From Adiantum capillus-veneris (Eukaryota > Streptophyta > Polypodiopsida > Polypodiales > Pteridaceae), in contig CM043958.1 in the NCBI GenBank assembly GCA_014529385.2, positions 84,149,025 to 84,209,024 on the forward strand: a DNA stretch of 60,000 bases, written 5' to 3'. Numbering within the stretch: the stretch's first letter is position 1; every line of letters starts with the position of its first letter. A program made the translations under genes and the position numbers. Below are positions 10,773 to 21,285 of this stretch, piece by piece. The notes beneath the pieces were generated by a model, which saw nothing but the letters and a program-made list of their open reading frames with translations, was not told where the DNA came from and did no database searches.

Positions 10773-13700
10773 GCCCCCGAGCGACAACTTTAGCTTCCCT
10801 AACTTGGCTCAACCCTCTATTAAGGAAAACACAGTTCTCACTCCAGGGATAGGCGTAACAGAGAATGTACCGATGACATCTACGGTTAGCGCAGTGCCAC
10901 TACCTAGTGTCGTAGTACCTAATATGGGGCCTCGACCGTATGTGCCTCTAGCCCCTTATGCACGCATGGCCCCCACACCTCCAATTGTACCACTTGTTTA
11001 TGCTCCTCGAGTGCCGCTCTCTAGCCCTTATCCGAGTGGACCTATGTCCGGTTATGTTCCATATCCTGCATCATCCACACATATGCCAAGACCGGTACAC
11101 GTCCCTCTCCCACATATGATTCCAAGAGTACCTCCACCGGCCCTGCCTCCTCACATAGGTGACTTAGCAGCGTTTTCTCAAACCATAGGTCGATCTATCG
11201 CGAAAAATATGCGTCATGCATCTGATAGAGAGCCTAGAAGTAAGGCAGTACAAATTGCCAAACTCACGCAAAAATTCAATGGGGACGAAGATGCTAGAAA
11301 ACACATTGAAGTGTTTGAACAAGTATGTGATTCCTTAGGGGAACGCAACGAACTACATAAGTGCAATGCCTTAAGCTTGACATTAAGTGGGAAGGCTGGA
11401 GATTGGTATAGAACCCTAAGGGTGGACGAGAAAACAATCTACCCTACCCTTCGAAGGTTGTTTCTAAAGGAGTACATACGAGAAGGTGTGCTTTGGGGTG
11501 TAGCATCTCAGCTACAGAAGGCCGAACGTAAGGAAGGAGAGTCAGTAAGGGACTTCATTAGTCGTCTAAAGCACTTAAACTCTCGCTGCCCTGTAAATGA
11601 GCGCTTCAACAATAACCAACTGCTTGATCGATTCATTCGAGGGTTGAGGAATGAAGGAATCTATAATGGACTAGTGATTAGAGGTATCACAACCTGGGAA
11701 GATGTCACTGCCAATGCAATCCAATTAGAGGACAACTTGATGATAGCAGGCATGAGGGTGTCTACTGACACGAGATCCACTAGCTCACAAGCCATTGAGT
11801 ATGAACCCATGACTGCAAAGCCCATTGCCAATGAGCCAAAGGTATTTGAGACATTCTTGACAGACCTCACCAAGGCAATCCAAGAGTCTCTTAAGGATAA
11901 TCGACCCCCTCAAAATAGTCACATGTATCCAAGAAGGGAGCAACAATGGTGTTCCATTTGCTTAGGTCCACATAGCACTAGTGAGTGCCCTACGTTTAGA
12001 GTAAAATTTAATGGAACTTGCAACGCATGTGGTAGGTATGGTCACCAAGCTAAGGATTGTTTAATGATCAAAAGTATGATGGCAAATAGACCACCTGTAG
12101 CCTGGACGGCGGATGCGCCTCGAGCTCCTGTATTGATGCCTGCTCCACCTGTTGAGCAACTACCGCAACACATGGTCCCTAGATCTCAAAATGTTGTACA
12201 AGCTACACCGCTACCACCTCCTGTGCTAGGACCGCAGCCCCCGCATCCAAGAGTCGCCCCTATGAACCAAGTGGGTTGCGAGCCATCTAATGCTTATGCA
12301 GATGGCTGTGAGGAGGAAATAGACACTAGTATTGCCTACGGACTTGATATATTGGAAGAGTGTCCTATATACTACATGGAAGATTGTTGGGGGCAAGTCA
12401 AGCCGGTTTATCAAGCTGCTGCTCTCGCATCCAGAGGTCAAAATATCAACACCCAGGCTAGGAGGCCACCTCTTCAATGCTACGAGTGTGGTGGACCACA
12501 TCGGGCAGCGGAGTGCCCTATTAGGCTGCAAAAGAATGCTGCACAGATGCAAATGAATCAAGGGAGCACGTCTGCAATGCCAATACTCACATGTAATCGT
12601 TGTGGCATAGATCACTTGATTGCCCAATGCCCTTATAACCCAAATGCGCCTAAAATCACACCCCTAAATTTGGTCGAAATTGCTAGTGTGACATCGCCAA
12701 TACCACCCGTCGCACCCGCTTATGCGATTACACGGTCCATGCTTCAAGGGCCAGGCCATATCCTCGAAGAGAGAGATACCGCGTCAGTTATCCAAGCAAA
12801 GAAAAAGAAGACACGAAGGAAGAGGTCGCAGAATACGGGAAATTCAAAGCCAAGTTCCAAAACAAACATAGGAACAGGAGACGACCCCGTGTATATGAAT
12901 GACCTCGAGGATGATTCAGATTCAATCGAGACAATGGAGACTAGAACCAATACCACAAAGGGAAAGACCGACAAAGAAAACCGTAACATGGAACCAAATG
13001 AAAACCGAATAAGAGAAAACCATAAAGAGCCTCTGAAAACACCACAAGTGTTTCCAAATCCAATCCAAGACCCCCAAGATAAACCGCGGGGGCAAAAAGG
13101 GAAGAATCGTAAAAAGAAAATTGGGACGTACCCAAACCTAGTAGACGAGATTGAGCAGGTGAAACATCTAAGAGGTTTAGTGGAGGAGACTCAAAGGAAA
13201 CTAGAACCAGAACCCATGCATGTCAAAATTCATGACACAGTGTTTCCCACGCAAGTTCATCCACCCCACATGAACCATAGACCGTTAGCCATACCTAGTA
13301 TCATCCAAGAAGGGAGTGAGGCCGGGACATCAGAAAGTGAGCATACACCTTTCTTGTTGGAAAGGATGTTTAATGAAGGAATACCTGATCCCATTGAGGA
13401 ATATGAGATTCCATCCTCACCAGTTCCTAGTCAAGGACCTACACCCTGCAAAATGCCAATGAATGTTGCCAAACTAGTGGACTTCATGTCTTCTGAGGTC
13501 CGAACCACGATCATAGCAAAGCTGTATGGAGATCCTGAGTTATTCTTTGCACTTCGAGCATTCCTTAACGGAGAGCTACAAACGGGATTACCGCAGTTTG
13601 CGCAACCAAATAGGCCTAACTCGATTATGATTGATGAGGAAAATCATGTGCAATCACTTGACTTAGATGGACACGAGTCTGTGATCGAGGTACCCATTAA

Positions 13701-16332
13701 CGAATTAGGGCAGTATTTTGAAGGCGACGAGTCTAATGCGACCCTACCCATCACTACCAAGGGATTAACTATAAAGGGAATTCTTGATGGTGGTGTGGGA
13801 GTTAGCATCGTTACAAAAGATTGTTGGGAATCCATGGGAAAACCCCACCTCAGTGTTACTAACATTGTGGTAAAGATGGCAAATGGTACCATAGCCAAAC
13901 CTATGGGGATGCTCAAGTATCTTAAGATCAAAGTTCTAGGACACAAGGTACGACATACGTTCATTGTAATGGATTTCTCTAAACACCTTATGTCATATGA
14001 AATGATTTTAGGACGACCATTCATGAGGGAAGCACAAATGGTTCATGATTGGTCTAAAAATCATGTGTATTTGCAATTCCAAGACTCTGTCCTTAGAGTG
14101 GATTTGGTGACTGGTAAGGTACACCCTTTAGGGAGTAAAACCATTATTGATCATCGCTCTGACACCACAGTTCACTCGGCCCCACTACAATATTGTTACA
14201 CTTGTAAGAAGGATACAAACATTGGCCAAGATTCTCCTTACATGGATGTGTTACCGGGTATGACGGAATCAGACAACGTAGACTGGGTACACCTAGCTGC
14301 AACCATAGATACCTGGGGAAATAGAGGAACCACTTGGGTCACACCAGAGGGGGAAGAGGTACCACAAATTGCACCTCTGAACATGATAAGTGCCATACAT
14401 GCATCTTCTAAGGGCAAGGCAATTGTAGACCAATCTGACAGTGACACCGATAGCTCAATAGAAGACTTTGACCAACACGACTCAGACACCGACTCCCAGA
14501 GTGAAACGAATTCTGAATCTCATGAATTAGAGAGTGGAGCAAGTTCAGAGTCAAAACATTCGGAAGGACCGAGCACATCAACCGATGATAGCTCCTCCGA
14601 GAGTGAAGAGGACACCAACGAGGACTCCTTTAGTGAGCCAGATCTAAATGCAAATCAAAAGCAGGTTTCAGATAAGAAAAAGAAAAACTTTAAGAGGCGT
14701 CGATATCGAGCCAATGTACGTGCTAGGATAAAAAAGAAGAGATCCTCAGCAGAATGGCTCAGTTATATAGGAGCATGTGATGCTCATCGAAAATTGGTAG
14801 ACGATTGGGGTGAATATGTCCAAAATGTTATGTGGTGTAGACTACGACCCCATGACATAGCCCAATTAGAGATCATAGACAAGCCAAAGTTGAGCCGCAC
14901 TGCAAGGAGGCGTCAAAACCAAGAGTTAGCTCGACAACACAAGAAAGCAGAAATAGAAGCACAGACCAAAGCACAACCAGAATCCACAGACTTGCATCCT
15001 ACACCAGAACATTTCAAATCTTACACCACAGGGGAAGTAAAGGTTGTGTACACAAAAGCCCAAAGAATACCTATCGATGGGAATAATGGAATCTATGATG
15101 GTCCGGCAATAGTTAAAGAAATAGAATTAGCCGACCCCGGTGAAGAATCAAAACCTGTTTTTATTGCCCAAGACCTCACAGAAGTTGAAGAGGCAGTCCT
15201 CAAAGAGCTTCTCAAGGAATTCAAAGACATATTCGCTTGGACATACCATGATATGAAAGGTGTTCCACCTTCTGTGGTCCAACATACAATCCCTATGATT
15301 AGCACTGCGAAGCCCGTACAACAAAGACCCTACCCGATGAATCCTAAGTACACAAAGATCATTCAAGAAGAACTAGAAAAGCTTATCAAATGTGGGCTCA
15401 TATATCCTATTGAACACTCTGAATGGGTGTCTCCAATAGTTATCGTGCCAAAAAAGAATGGGAAACTCAAGGTGTGCGTGGACCTCAAAAAAGTTAATGC
15501 AGCTACTAGAAGAGACCATTACCCCCTACCATATTCCGAACATGTACTCGAAAGAGTTGCAGGCAAGGAAGCTTATAGCTTTCTAGATGAGTACTCAGGC
15601 TACAACCAAATCACGATAGCGCTAGAGGACCAAGCTAAAACTGCCTTCATCACAGAATTTGGCGTGTTTGCATTTCGTGTGATGGCTTTTGGCTTAACAA
15701 ATGCCCCCGCTACATTCCAACGATTAATAAACACTGCTTTTAAAGAATATTTGAGAGAGTTTTGTGAAGCTTTCTTAGACGACCTTTGTGTTTACTCTTC
15801 TTGGAAAGAACATCTATCATGTTTGCGGAACGTGTTTGAAAAGTGTAGGTTATATCGTATCTCATTGAACCCGTTCAAATGCCAATTTTGGGTCAAGCAT
15901 GGAGTTATTTTAGGGCATATAGTATCTAAGAATGGTATCTCAACCGATGAGAGCAAAATTAAAGTGATTCTAGAGTTACCACCACCAACCAATTACAAGG
16001 GAGTTCAAAGGTTCATGGGACACGTGGGTTATTATCGACGGTTTATTTTATTTTTCGCTGAGATAGCACGTCCTTTGTACAAGCTTCTCATTGAATTTAA
16101 ATGGACTGAAGAGTGTGACCAGGCCTATGAACAATTGAAGAAAACACTAGCAAGTGCTCCGATTTTAAGGACACCTAACTGGGATGTCATTTTCCATGTG
16201 CATATTGATGCATCAAACTTTGCTATTGGGTGTGTTCTCACTCAACCAGGAGAACATAAAGTGGACTATCCCATTAGCTTTGCAAGCCGTCAATTGAACG
16301 ATGCTGAAAGGAACTACACCACTACAGAGTGA
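10702..16332 (+). CDS. Gag-protease-reverse transcriptase polyprotein of element C
   Basis: A single frame of 1876 codons. A Pro-rich N-terminus (to about residue 155) leads to a retrotransposon gag domain (about 11240-11750; AGDWYRTLR, FIRGLRNEGIYNGL). Four zinc knuckles follow near 11950, 12020, 12478 and 12592; only the second has the usual CX2CX4HX4C spacing. The protease lies near 13750-14060 (ILDGGVGVSI, then MILGRPFMREAQMVHDW). An acidic Ser/Asp/Glu tract and a basic tract (about 14430-14730) precede the reverse transcriptase (VPKKNGKLKVCVDLKK, FGLTNAPATF, catalytic FLDDL near 15773). The frame enters RNase H and stops at TGA 16330-16332, where a homologous protein has Arg, as expected for CGA to TGA. 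Confidence 0.93.
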   Translation: METPLLSPMDPSYVISPGVSMQSEPPSDNFSFPNLAQPSIKENTVLTPGIGVTENVPMTSTVSAVPLPSVVVPNMGPRPYVPLAPYARMAPTPPIVPLVYAPRVPLSSPYPSGPMSGYVPYPASSTHMPRPVHVPLPHMIPRVPPPALPPHIGDLAAFSQTIGRSIAKNMRHASDREPRSKAVQIAKLTQKFNGDEDARKHIEVFEQVCDSLGERNELHKCNALSLTLSGKAGDWYRTLRVDEKTIYPTLRRLFLKEYIREGVLWGVASQLQKAERKEGESVRDFISRLKHLNSRCPVNERFNNNQLLDRFIRGLRNEGIYNGLVIRGITTWEDVTANAIQLEDNLMIAGMRVSTDTRSTSSQAIEYEPMTAKPIANEPKVFETFLTDLTKAIQESLKDNRPPQNSHMYPRREQQWCSICLGPHSTSECPTFRVKFNGTCNACGRYGHQAKDCLMIKSMMANRPPVAWTADAPRAPVLMPAPPVEQLPQHMVPRSQNVVQATPLPPPVLGPQPPHPRVAPMNQVGCEPSNAYADGCEEEIDTSIAYGLDILEECPIYYMEDCWGQVKPVYQAAALASRGQNINTQARRPPLQCYECGGPHRAAECPIRLQKNAAQMQMNQGSTSAMPILTCNRCGIDHLIAQCPYNPNAPKITPLNLVEIASVTSPIPPVAPAYAITRSMLQGPGHILEERDTASVIQAKKKKTRRKRSQNTGNSKPSSKTNIGTGDDPVYMNDLEDDSDSIETMETRTNTTKGKTDKENRNMEPNENRIRENHKEPLKTPQVFPNPIQDPQDKPRGQKGKNRKKKIGTYPNLVDEIEQVKHLRGLVEETQRKLEPEPMHVKIHDTVFPTQVHPPHMNHRPLAIPSIIQEGSEAGTSESEHTPFLLERMFNEGIPDPIEEYEIPSSPVPSQGPTPCKMPMNVAKLVDFMSSEVRTTIIAKLYGDPELFFALRAFLNGELQTGLPQFAQPNRPNSIMIDEENHVQSLDLDGHESVIEVPINELGQYFEGDESNATLPITTKGLTIKGILDGGVGVSIVTKDCWESMGKPHLSVTNIVVKMANGTIAKPMGMLKYLKIKVLGHKVRHTFIVMDFSKHLMSYEMILGRPFMREAQMVHDWSKNHVYLQFQDSVLRVDLVTGKVHPLGSKTIIDHRSDTTVHSAPLQYCYTCKKDTNIGQDSPYMDVLPGMTESDNVDWVHLAATIDTWGNRGTTWVTPEGEEVPQIAPLNMISAIHASSKGKAIVDQSDSDTDSSIEDFDQHDSDTDSQSETNSESHELESGASSESKHSEGPSTSTDDSSSESEEDTNEDSFSEPDLNANQKQVSDKKKKNFKRRRYRANVRARIKKKRSSAEWLSYIGACDAHRKLVDDWGEYVQNVMWCRLRPHDIAQLEIIDKPKLSRTARRRQNQELARQHKKAEIEAQTKAQPESTDLHPTPEHFKSYTTGEVKVVYTKAQRIPIDGNNGIYDGPAIVKEIELADPGEESKPVFIAQDLTEVEEAVLKELLKEFKDIFAWTYHDMKGVPPSVVQHTIPMISTAKPVQQRPYPMNPKYTKIIQEELEKLIKCGLIYPIEHSEWVSPIVIVPKKNGKLKVCVDLKKVNAATRRDHYPLPYSEHVLERVAGKEAYSFLDEYSGYNQITIALEDQAKTAFITEFGVFAFRVMAFGLTNAPATFQRLINTAFKEYLREFCEAFLDDLCVYSSWKEHLSCLRNVFEKCRLYRISLNPFKCQFWVKHGVILGHIVSKNGISTDESKIKVILELPPPTNYKGVQRFMGHVGYYRRFILFFAEIARPLYKLLIEFKWTEECDQAYEQLKKTLASAPILRTPNWDVIFHVHIDASNFAIGCVLTQPGEHKVDYPISFASRQLNDAERNYTTTE

Positions 16333-17085
16333 GAAGGTTTAGCAATGGTTTATGCAGTAAAGAAATTTCGCTACTACCTTCTGGCAAACAAGTTTGTATT
16401 TTATGTGGATCATCAAGCGTTGCTGTATTTGGTAAACAAGCCATGCTCCACAGGAAGAATCACACGATGTTTGTTAATTCTTCTGGAGTTTGATTTCACG
16501 ATTGTAGTGAGACTTGGTAAAAGGCACGTCATGGCTGATCATTTGTCTCGCATACCCAATGGTGAAGCCCCTACAGGAGTTGATGATGAATTACCCGATA
16601 CTTCCCTATTCATAGTTGAGACTATGCATGAATGGAGTGAGAACATTGTTAACTTTTTAGTTAATGGTTTTCCACCCAAGGAACTTCGTAAGGATATCGC
16701 TCGAAGGCTAGTAAAAGAATGTGAACCCTATTGTTTGATTGCCGGAAATCTGTATAGACTAGGCAAGGACGATATTCTTAGGCGTTGTGCCCGCGAGGAT
16801 GAATATTTGTATATCTTGCAAGAAGCACATATGGGCATAGCAGAAGGACATTTTTCAGGAGACCTGACTGCTAGAAAGGTGCTGCAATCAGGCTATTGGT
16901 GGCCAACTTTATTTAAGGATGCATCACTTTTTACAAAAGGGTGTGATGAGTGCCAACGTTACAAGACCACACAGCGCAAAGACAGAATGCCCTTACATTC
17001 TATTAAAGTAACCCAACCATTTGAAAAATGGGGCTTAGACTTTGTAGGTCCAATTAGTCCCGCAGCTCGCAACACTCAATCTTGA
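16333..17085 (+). pseudogene. RNase H end and integrase start of element C
   Basis: It continues the upstream frame without a shift. RNase H residues: VDHQALLYL and MADHLSR. The integrase zinc domain is HMGIAEGHFSG with CDECQ (about 16829-16965). The catalytic core starts with KWGLDFVGP, carrying the first Asp. The piece ends in TGA at 17083-17085, in a place where element G has Arg before YILVATDY, so this too looks like CGA to TGA. Apart from the two stops, the integrase is complete when read with the next entry. Confidence 0.9.
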
Positions 17086-18942
17086 TATATTCTAGTTGCT
17101 ACGGACTATGTAACAAAGTGGGCTGAAGCTAAGGCTTCACAAAAAGCTGACGCGAGGACAACCGCTAAGTTTCTTTTTGAGAACATTATCACAAGATTTG
17201 GTTGCCCTTTTGAAATTGTTAGTGATAATGGTACCCATTTTATAAATGAGGTAATAAGAGAGCTTACCACGACCTTTATGATATCCCACCATAAGTCTAC
17301 ACCTTATTACCCACAAGCTAATGGACAAGCCGAGAGCACCAACAAGACTCTAATCTCTATTTTAACCAAGAAGGTAGAAGCTCATCACACTGATTGGGAT
17401 TTGAAGTTGACATCTGCTCTATGGGCTTATCGTACTGCTTATAAAGTGGCTATTAATTGTACGCCATTCAAAATGGTATACGGCCAAGAAGCGGTTATGC
17501 CTTGGGAGTTTGTCATTCCTAGTCTTAGGGTAGCTTCGCAAGAAGGATGGAATGGTAACCCCTTAACCGAGCGTTTGTATATCTTAGAAAAACTAGACGA
17601 AGAGAGACAGTTGGCTGTGCAAAATGCTCTTGTGGAAAAGGATAGGAGAAAGAAGTGGTTTGATCGCCATGTGAAGGACAAGGACATCAAAGTTGGTGAT
17701 AAAGTCCTTATGTATGGAGTACGTAAAGAGAAGAAAAAGTTGAAATATGCTGGTAAAGGACCATATAGAGTATGTGAAATTACCCCACAAGGTACCCTTC
17801 ATGTGGAAACTCTTGATGGAGTTGAAACCATTGGATTCCTCAATGGGAGTAAATTCAAAAGATATTATGATCCTTTAAGCCAAGAAGAACTACGGGCCAT
17901 TCATCAAAAGAAGGCCGCCAAAGCACAAACCGAGTTAAAGAAGATACAAGCTCAAGCTGAGGCTAAGGAGCGACAACAACGTATAAGACAAAAACGAGAG
18001 GCTAACCTTGGAGTCACAAATGCATTCCACGTGGAAATCGAAGAGGATGGGTTGGACTCTGACACACCTCTACGATACCCTATTGAGTTACATAGTGCCT
18101 ATGGAAAAGTGCTATATAATGCCTTATTGGACACGAGTGCTAAATATAATCTGCTATCCTATGGGGTGTGGTGTCAGTTAGGGAAGCCACCTCTATCTGA
18201 GAGTATTATCCAAGTCAAGGGTGTCAACAAAAAAAAAACTGTGGTTTTTGGAATCTGGCACACTTCTGTCAGTTATGACAATGGAATTGTAGCTCAAGAC
18301 TTTTTGGTCATGCCTACTGGAACTATGGAGGGTAATATAAACCTAGGACGCACGTGGATGATAGCCACCAAATGCACTATTGATTGGGGGACTGGGGGTG
18401 TCACAATGCAAAAACCAACTCTTATCCCTACCACTCAAGCCATAGTCCCTGAGATATTGCCTAAGGAAATAAAACCCAAGACATTGCATGTCCAGGAGGT
18501 TGAACCATACGTCCCCATAGCCCAACTCTCTAGCTCTTCAACTGATGTAGTTGAAAGAAAGCTTGAGACACACAAGAACCATCCTAATATAACAAAGAAA
18601 GCATACAAGTGGGTCCCTAAAGCTTCTTTAGTAACCATGGCTGATGCTAAAAAACGGAAGCCTCGTAAGAAACGTCCCACTCGCTCCAAGAAATGTAAGA
18701 AAACGTGGCGCTGGATTCCTAAACGACTATTAAAAGCCCAAGGATACTACTATAAAGGAAATGATCAAATCTGGGTGCCCAAACGTAAATTGTACTCTTA
18801 CCTGTCACCTGGCCCCTGTAAACCCAATCCTGTGGCTCCAAAACGAATTGAAAATCGTGGAAAGGAAAAAAATCACGGAATGCGACACACCTGCTCCGGA
18901 GCTAGTTTGGGTACCAAAGAAAGAACGATTTGTTCCACCTAG
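17086..18942 (+). pseudogene. Integrase core, second protease-like domain and W-P-K modules of C
   Basis: Same frame as the upstream pol. The integrase core has SDNGTHF (second Asp, near 17222) and PQANGQAEST (Glu, near 17330). A GPYRV-type C-terminal region and a long Lys/Gln-rich helix (about 17880-18010) follow. Then comes a domain resembling the retropepsin already present in gag-pol: ALLDTSAKYNLLSYGVW (about 18118-18168) and NLGRTWMIATKCTIDW (about 18337-18386), with Asp-Thr-Ser in place of Asp-Thr/Ser-Gly. After it come YKWVPKASL and the module WIPKRLLKAQGYYYKGN...IWVPK (18709-18783). A seven-A run near 18865-18871 is where the frame slips. Confidence 0.88.
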
Positions 18943-19249
18943 CTCAGGAACAGGAAAAGCAAATGAAGCTTCTTGCTCTTCATGTAGTTCCTATACGGAA
19001 ATAGAAGCTTCAACACAACCTCCACCTACCATTGTACATATCCATACAAGCAAGAAAGAGTTTGCACCTCCCGTTGTAGATTCACCACCTCCAACAATGT
19101 TGCAAATAAAATCATGGGAGAGTACCTTACCACCCTTGCAACTAGATGAAACACATAGGGTGATCGAAAACTATTGGTTAAAGCCTTTACCCATAACAAC
19201 TTGCAACAATTGGTTTCAAAAGGTGACGACATCATTCCAAAAGGTATGA
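18869..19249 (+). pseudogene. C-terminal end of the accessory region of C, shifted frame
   Basis: The continuation of the previous entry in another phase. It resumes with TPAPELVWVPKKERF, another W-V-P-K motif, followed by a Ser/Cys-rich stretch, Pro-rich segments and a C-terminus WFQKVTTSFQKV. The slip sits at the A7 tract, so either a recent one-base indel or a programmed slippage is possible; decay is simpler. Function unknown. Confidence 0.7.
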
Positions 19250-19496
19250 TCTACCCAAGGAAGGGGGGAGTGTTTGCTGACATCCGTCATTCACTTGCTT
19301 CCCTCTCAACCTTCCTCCCTGACCTCTCAATCTCCAATCTTAGGGAATGTATATATAAAGCCTTATACTCACAAAAACAAGATAAAAAAGTAAAAGATCA
19401 AGAGCCATAACACAAAATAATAAAAACAAATTATGCACAAGAACACGACCCTTGTAATATTTGCACTCTAACCATCATCTATTTGCGTGTACAGAT

Positions 19497-19919
19497 ATGG
19501 CTAGTACGCTAGAGTCATCCACTCCTGCCTTGGGTGAGAGGTACCCTCGTTACTTTTCACAAATGTTTCACATGGTCTTTCCAGTGCTTGCATGTGAATG
19601 GGATTTGATAGGTACGCTAGCATGTGAGAGGAATTTTGAGGAGTTAGAATGGCTGATACGTCTCTTGACCACGTCTGATCCATACTTAGTAGAGAGCGTT
19701 TCTCCCATTGCACAAGCCTACCCTTTTGACCAAGATGACTATAGGCGTCTAGTGACCTTCTTAGTAAACATGGGCACCTATGATGAAGAAGAAAATTTAC
19801 ATGACTACACGGATGGCACATATGGTCTCATGGATGATGACTTTGTTTATCTCGACGACGAGGATAGGGGTTTAGCCTTAGGGTTTCCCCCCAACCTCTA
19901 CAATATCCTATTCCCTTGA
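19497..19919 (+). CDS. Small acidic ORF of element C, unknown function
   Basis: A 140-residue frame from the ATG in GATATGGCTAGTACG. The central part (RNFEELEWLIRLLTTSDPYL) looks helical. The C-terminal third is very acidic (DDDFVYLDDEDRG). It lies between the accessory region and the long 3' untranslated region, the position where some plant gypsy elements carry extra frames. No signal peptide, membrane segment or zinc motif is seen. It may be a real extra protein of this lineage or a chance frame; the balanced composition favours the former slightly. Confidence 0.45.
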   Translation: MASTLESSTPALGERYPRYFSQMFHMVFPVLACEWDLIGTLACERNFEELEWLIRLLTTSDPYLVESVSPIAQAYPFDQDDYRRLVTFLVNMGTYDEEENLHDYTDGTYGLMDDDFVYLDDEDRGLALGFPPNLYNILFP

Positions 19920-21271
19920 CTCTTTAGGGGGAGTGCAAATAATTAGGTTAGGGTTCCTTATGTTTTTTGTTGTGTTCAATAAGTGTTGGTACCTTTTCCC
20001 ACTAATGTGCCTCCTGGAGGTATTCCTTTTGTTTCCTAGTGTGTACAGGAGCGTGTTGCTATTGATAGGATTTGGACCTTCATGGAACCTTTCTCTCGTT
20101 CACACTTCAAATCAAGCGCGACCATCAACACAAACAGGTGTTTTATGTCCATTAGCATTGCCCTTATCTTTTTGCATCCATGTTTGTCTGCTTTGATCGT
20201 GATTGGTAGCATAATATTCAGCGCATTTGCTTAGTATCAGACATTTAATTCAATGTAATGTTTTGTCATAATCACTTGTCTAGGTTTAAAAATCAAGCAG
20301 TCCGACTAAGCTAGTTTGACCAAGCTAGGTATTAGAAATCTTCTCTTAATACAATGGGGAATGCCTTCCTAATAAGCAATGGTTACTTAGGTTCTTAATC
20401 CGATTTAGGCAGCATTGTGTGAAATATACTAGGGCTTTCTAGTGGGCTTAACCCTATTGACCGTTAGCTTAAGTATTATAAAGGGAGTTTACTAATGTGA
20501 TGAGCATGGGGAGGGTAACAGTGTTATATGACCCCCCAAAGTTACAAAATTAAAATGCTGAAAATGAACAAACAAAAAATCAAAGTGCCACAATGTAAAA
20601 TTTTAAGCTGGAAGAGAAATCCCTGCTTAAATTGGTACTTCACTCACATGTATCGCCTATGGTACTAGAGCCCTAGAGGTTCCCAGTGTGGGCGCTTTTC
20701 CTTGAAAAGCAAAAAACCCAAGGCATACAAAATAAGCACACACATCAAAATTGAATCAATGTGAAAAGACTTTGGGGGGTCAAAGAAAAGGTAATCAGTC
20801 AGGCGATGATTTCATGAGAAATTCCTTTTATCGTAGCTTAACTACAAGGTCTTCTAGGTATAGCCTCTAGTCAGCCCTCGAACATCAAATACTTGGCTCT
20901 CGCGATTAAACAACTTAATTGACCAGAGAAAATTGAGAAGTTACCCATGGTATTAATAGTCGAGCTCTAGTGCCTTTTGACCGTTAAATTAGCGACCCCG
21001 GACTTGTTTAATTTTTACCTTTACATCTGTTTATGCATTTGATTATATTACAATTTAATGTTTATTGCTGACAAATTGTCTAAAATTCTGTTACCAATCA
21101 ATTTTTTTGTCTATTGCATATGATTTTTAATTGTATATGAGAATGCAATTACTGTGGCAATGTTGTTTGATTTTGCAATGATTGAAGAAGGCTACGCACA
21201 TCCATGTCCACTGCTCTTCCATTTCGACGAACGAGCTTCAACTGGATAGCTTCCGAGGACGGAATCTACAT
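19920..21271 (+). other. Long 3' untranslated region of element C
   Basis: About 1.35 kb without a convincing gene. It contains a perfect 14-base inverted repeat (20529-20542 with 20769-20782) and, within its loop, a short hairpin GCTTTTC-CTT-GAAAAGC at 20694-20710. The rest is A/T-rich with no recognised motif. Confidence 0.65.
20529..20782. repeat. 14-bp inverted repeat enclosing about 226 bases
   Basis: TGACCCCCCAAAGT at 20529-20542 is the exact reverse complement of ACTTTGGGGGGTCA at 20769-20782. In the element's RNA this would close a long stem-loop in the 3' region. Confidence 0.75.
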
Positions 21272-21285
21272 CAGGAAGGGGGGCA
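21272..21285 (+). other. Polypurine tract of element C
   Basis: CAGGAAGGGGGGCA directly precedes the 3' LTR at 21286, the expected primer for plus-strand DNA synthesis. Confidence 0.85.
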
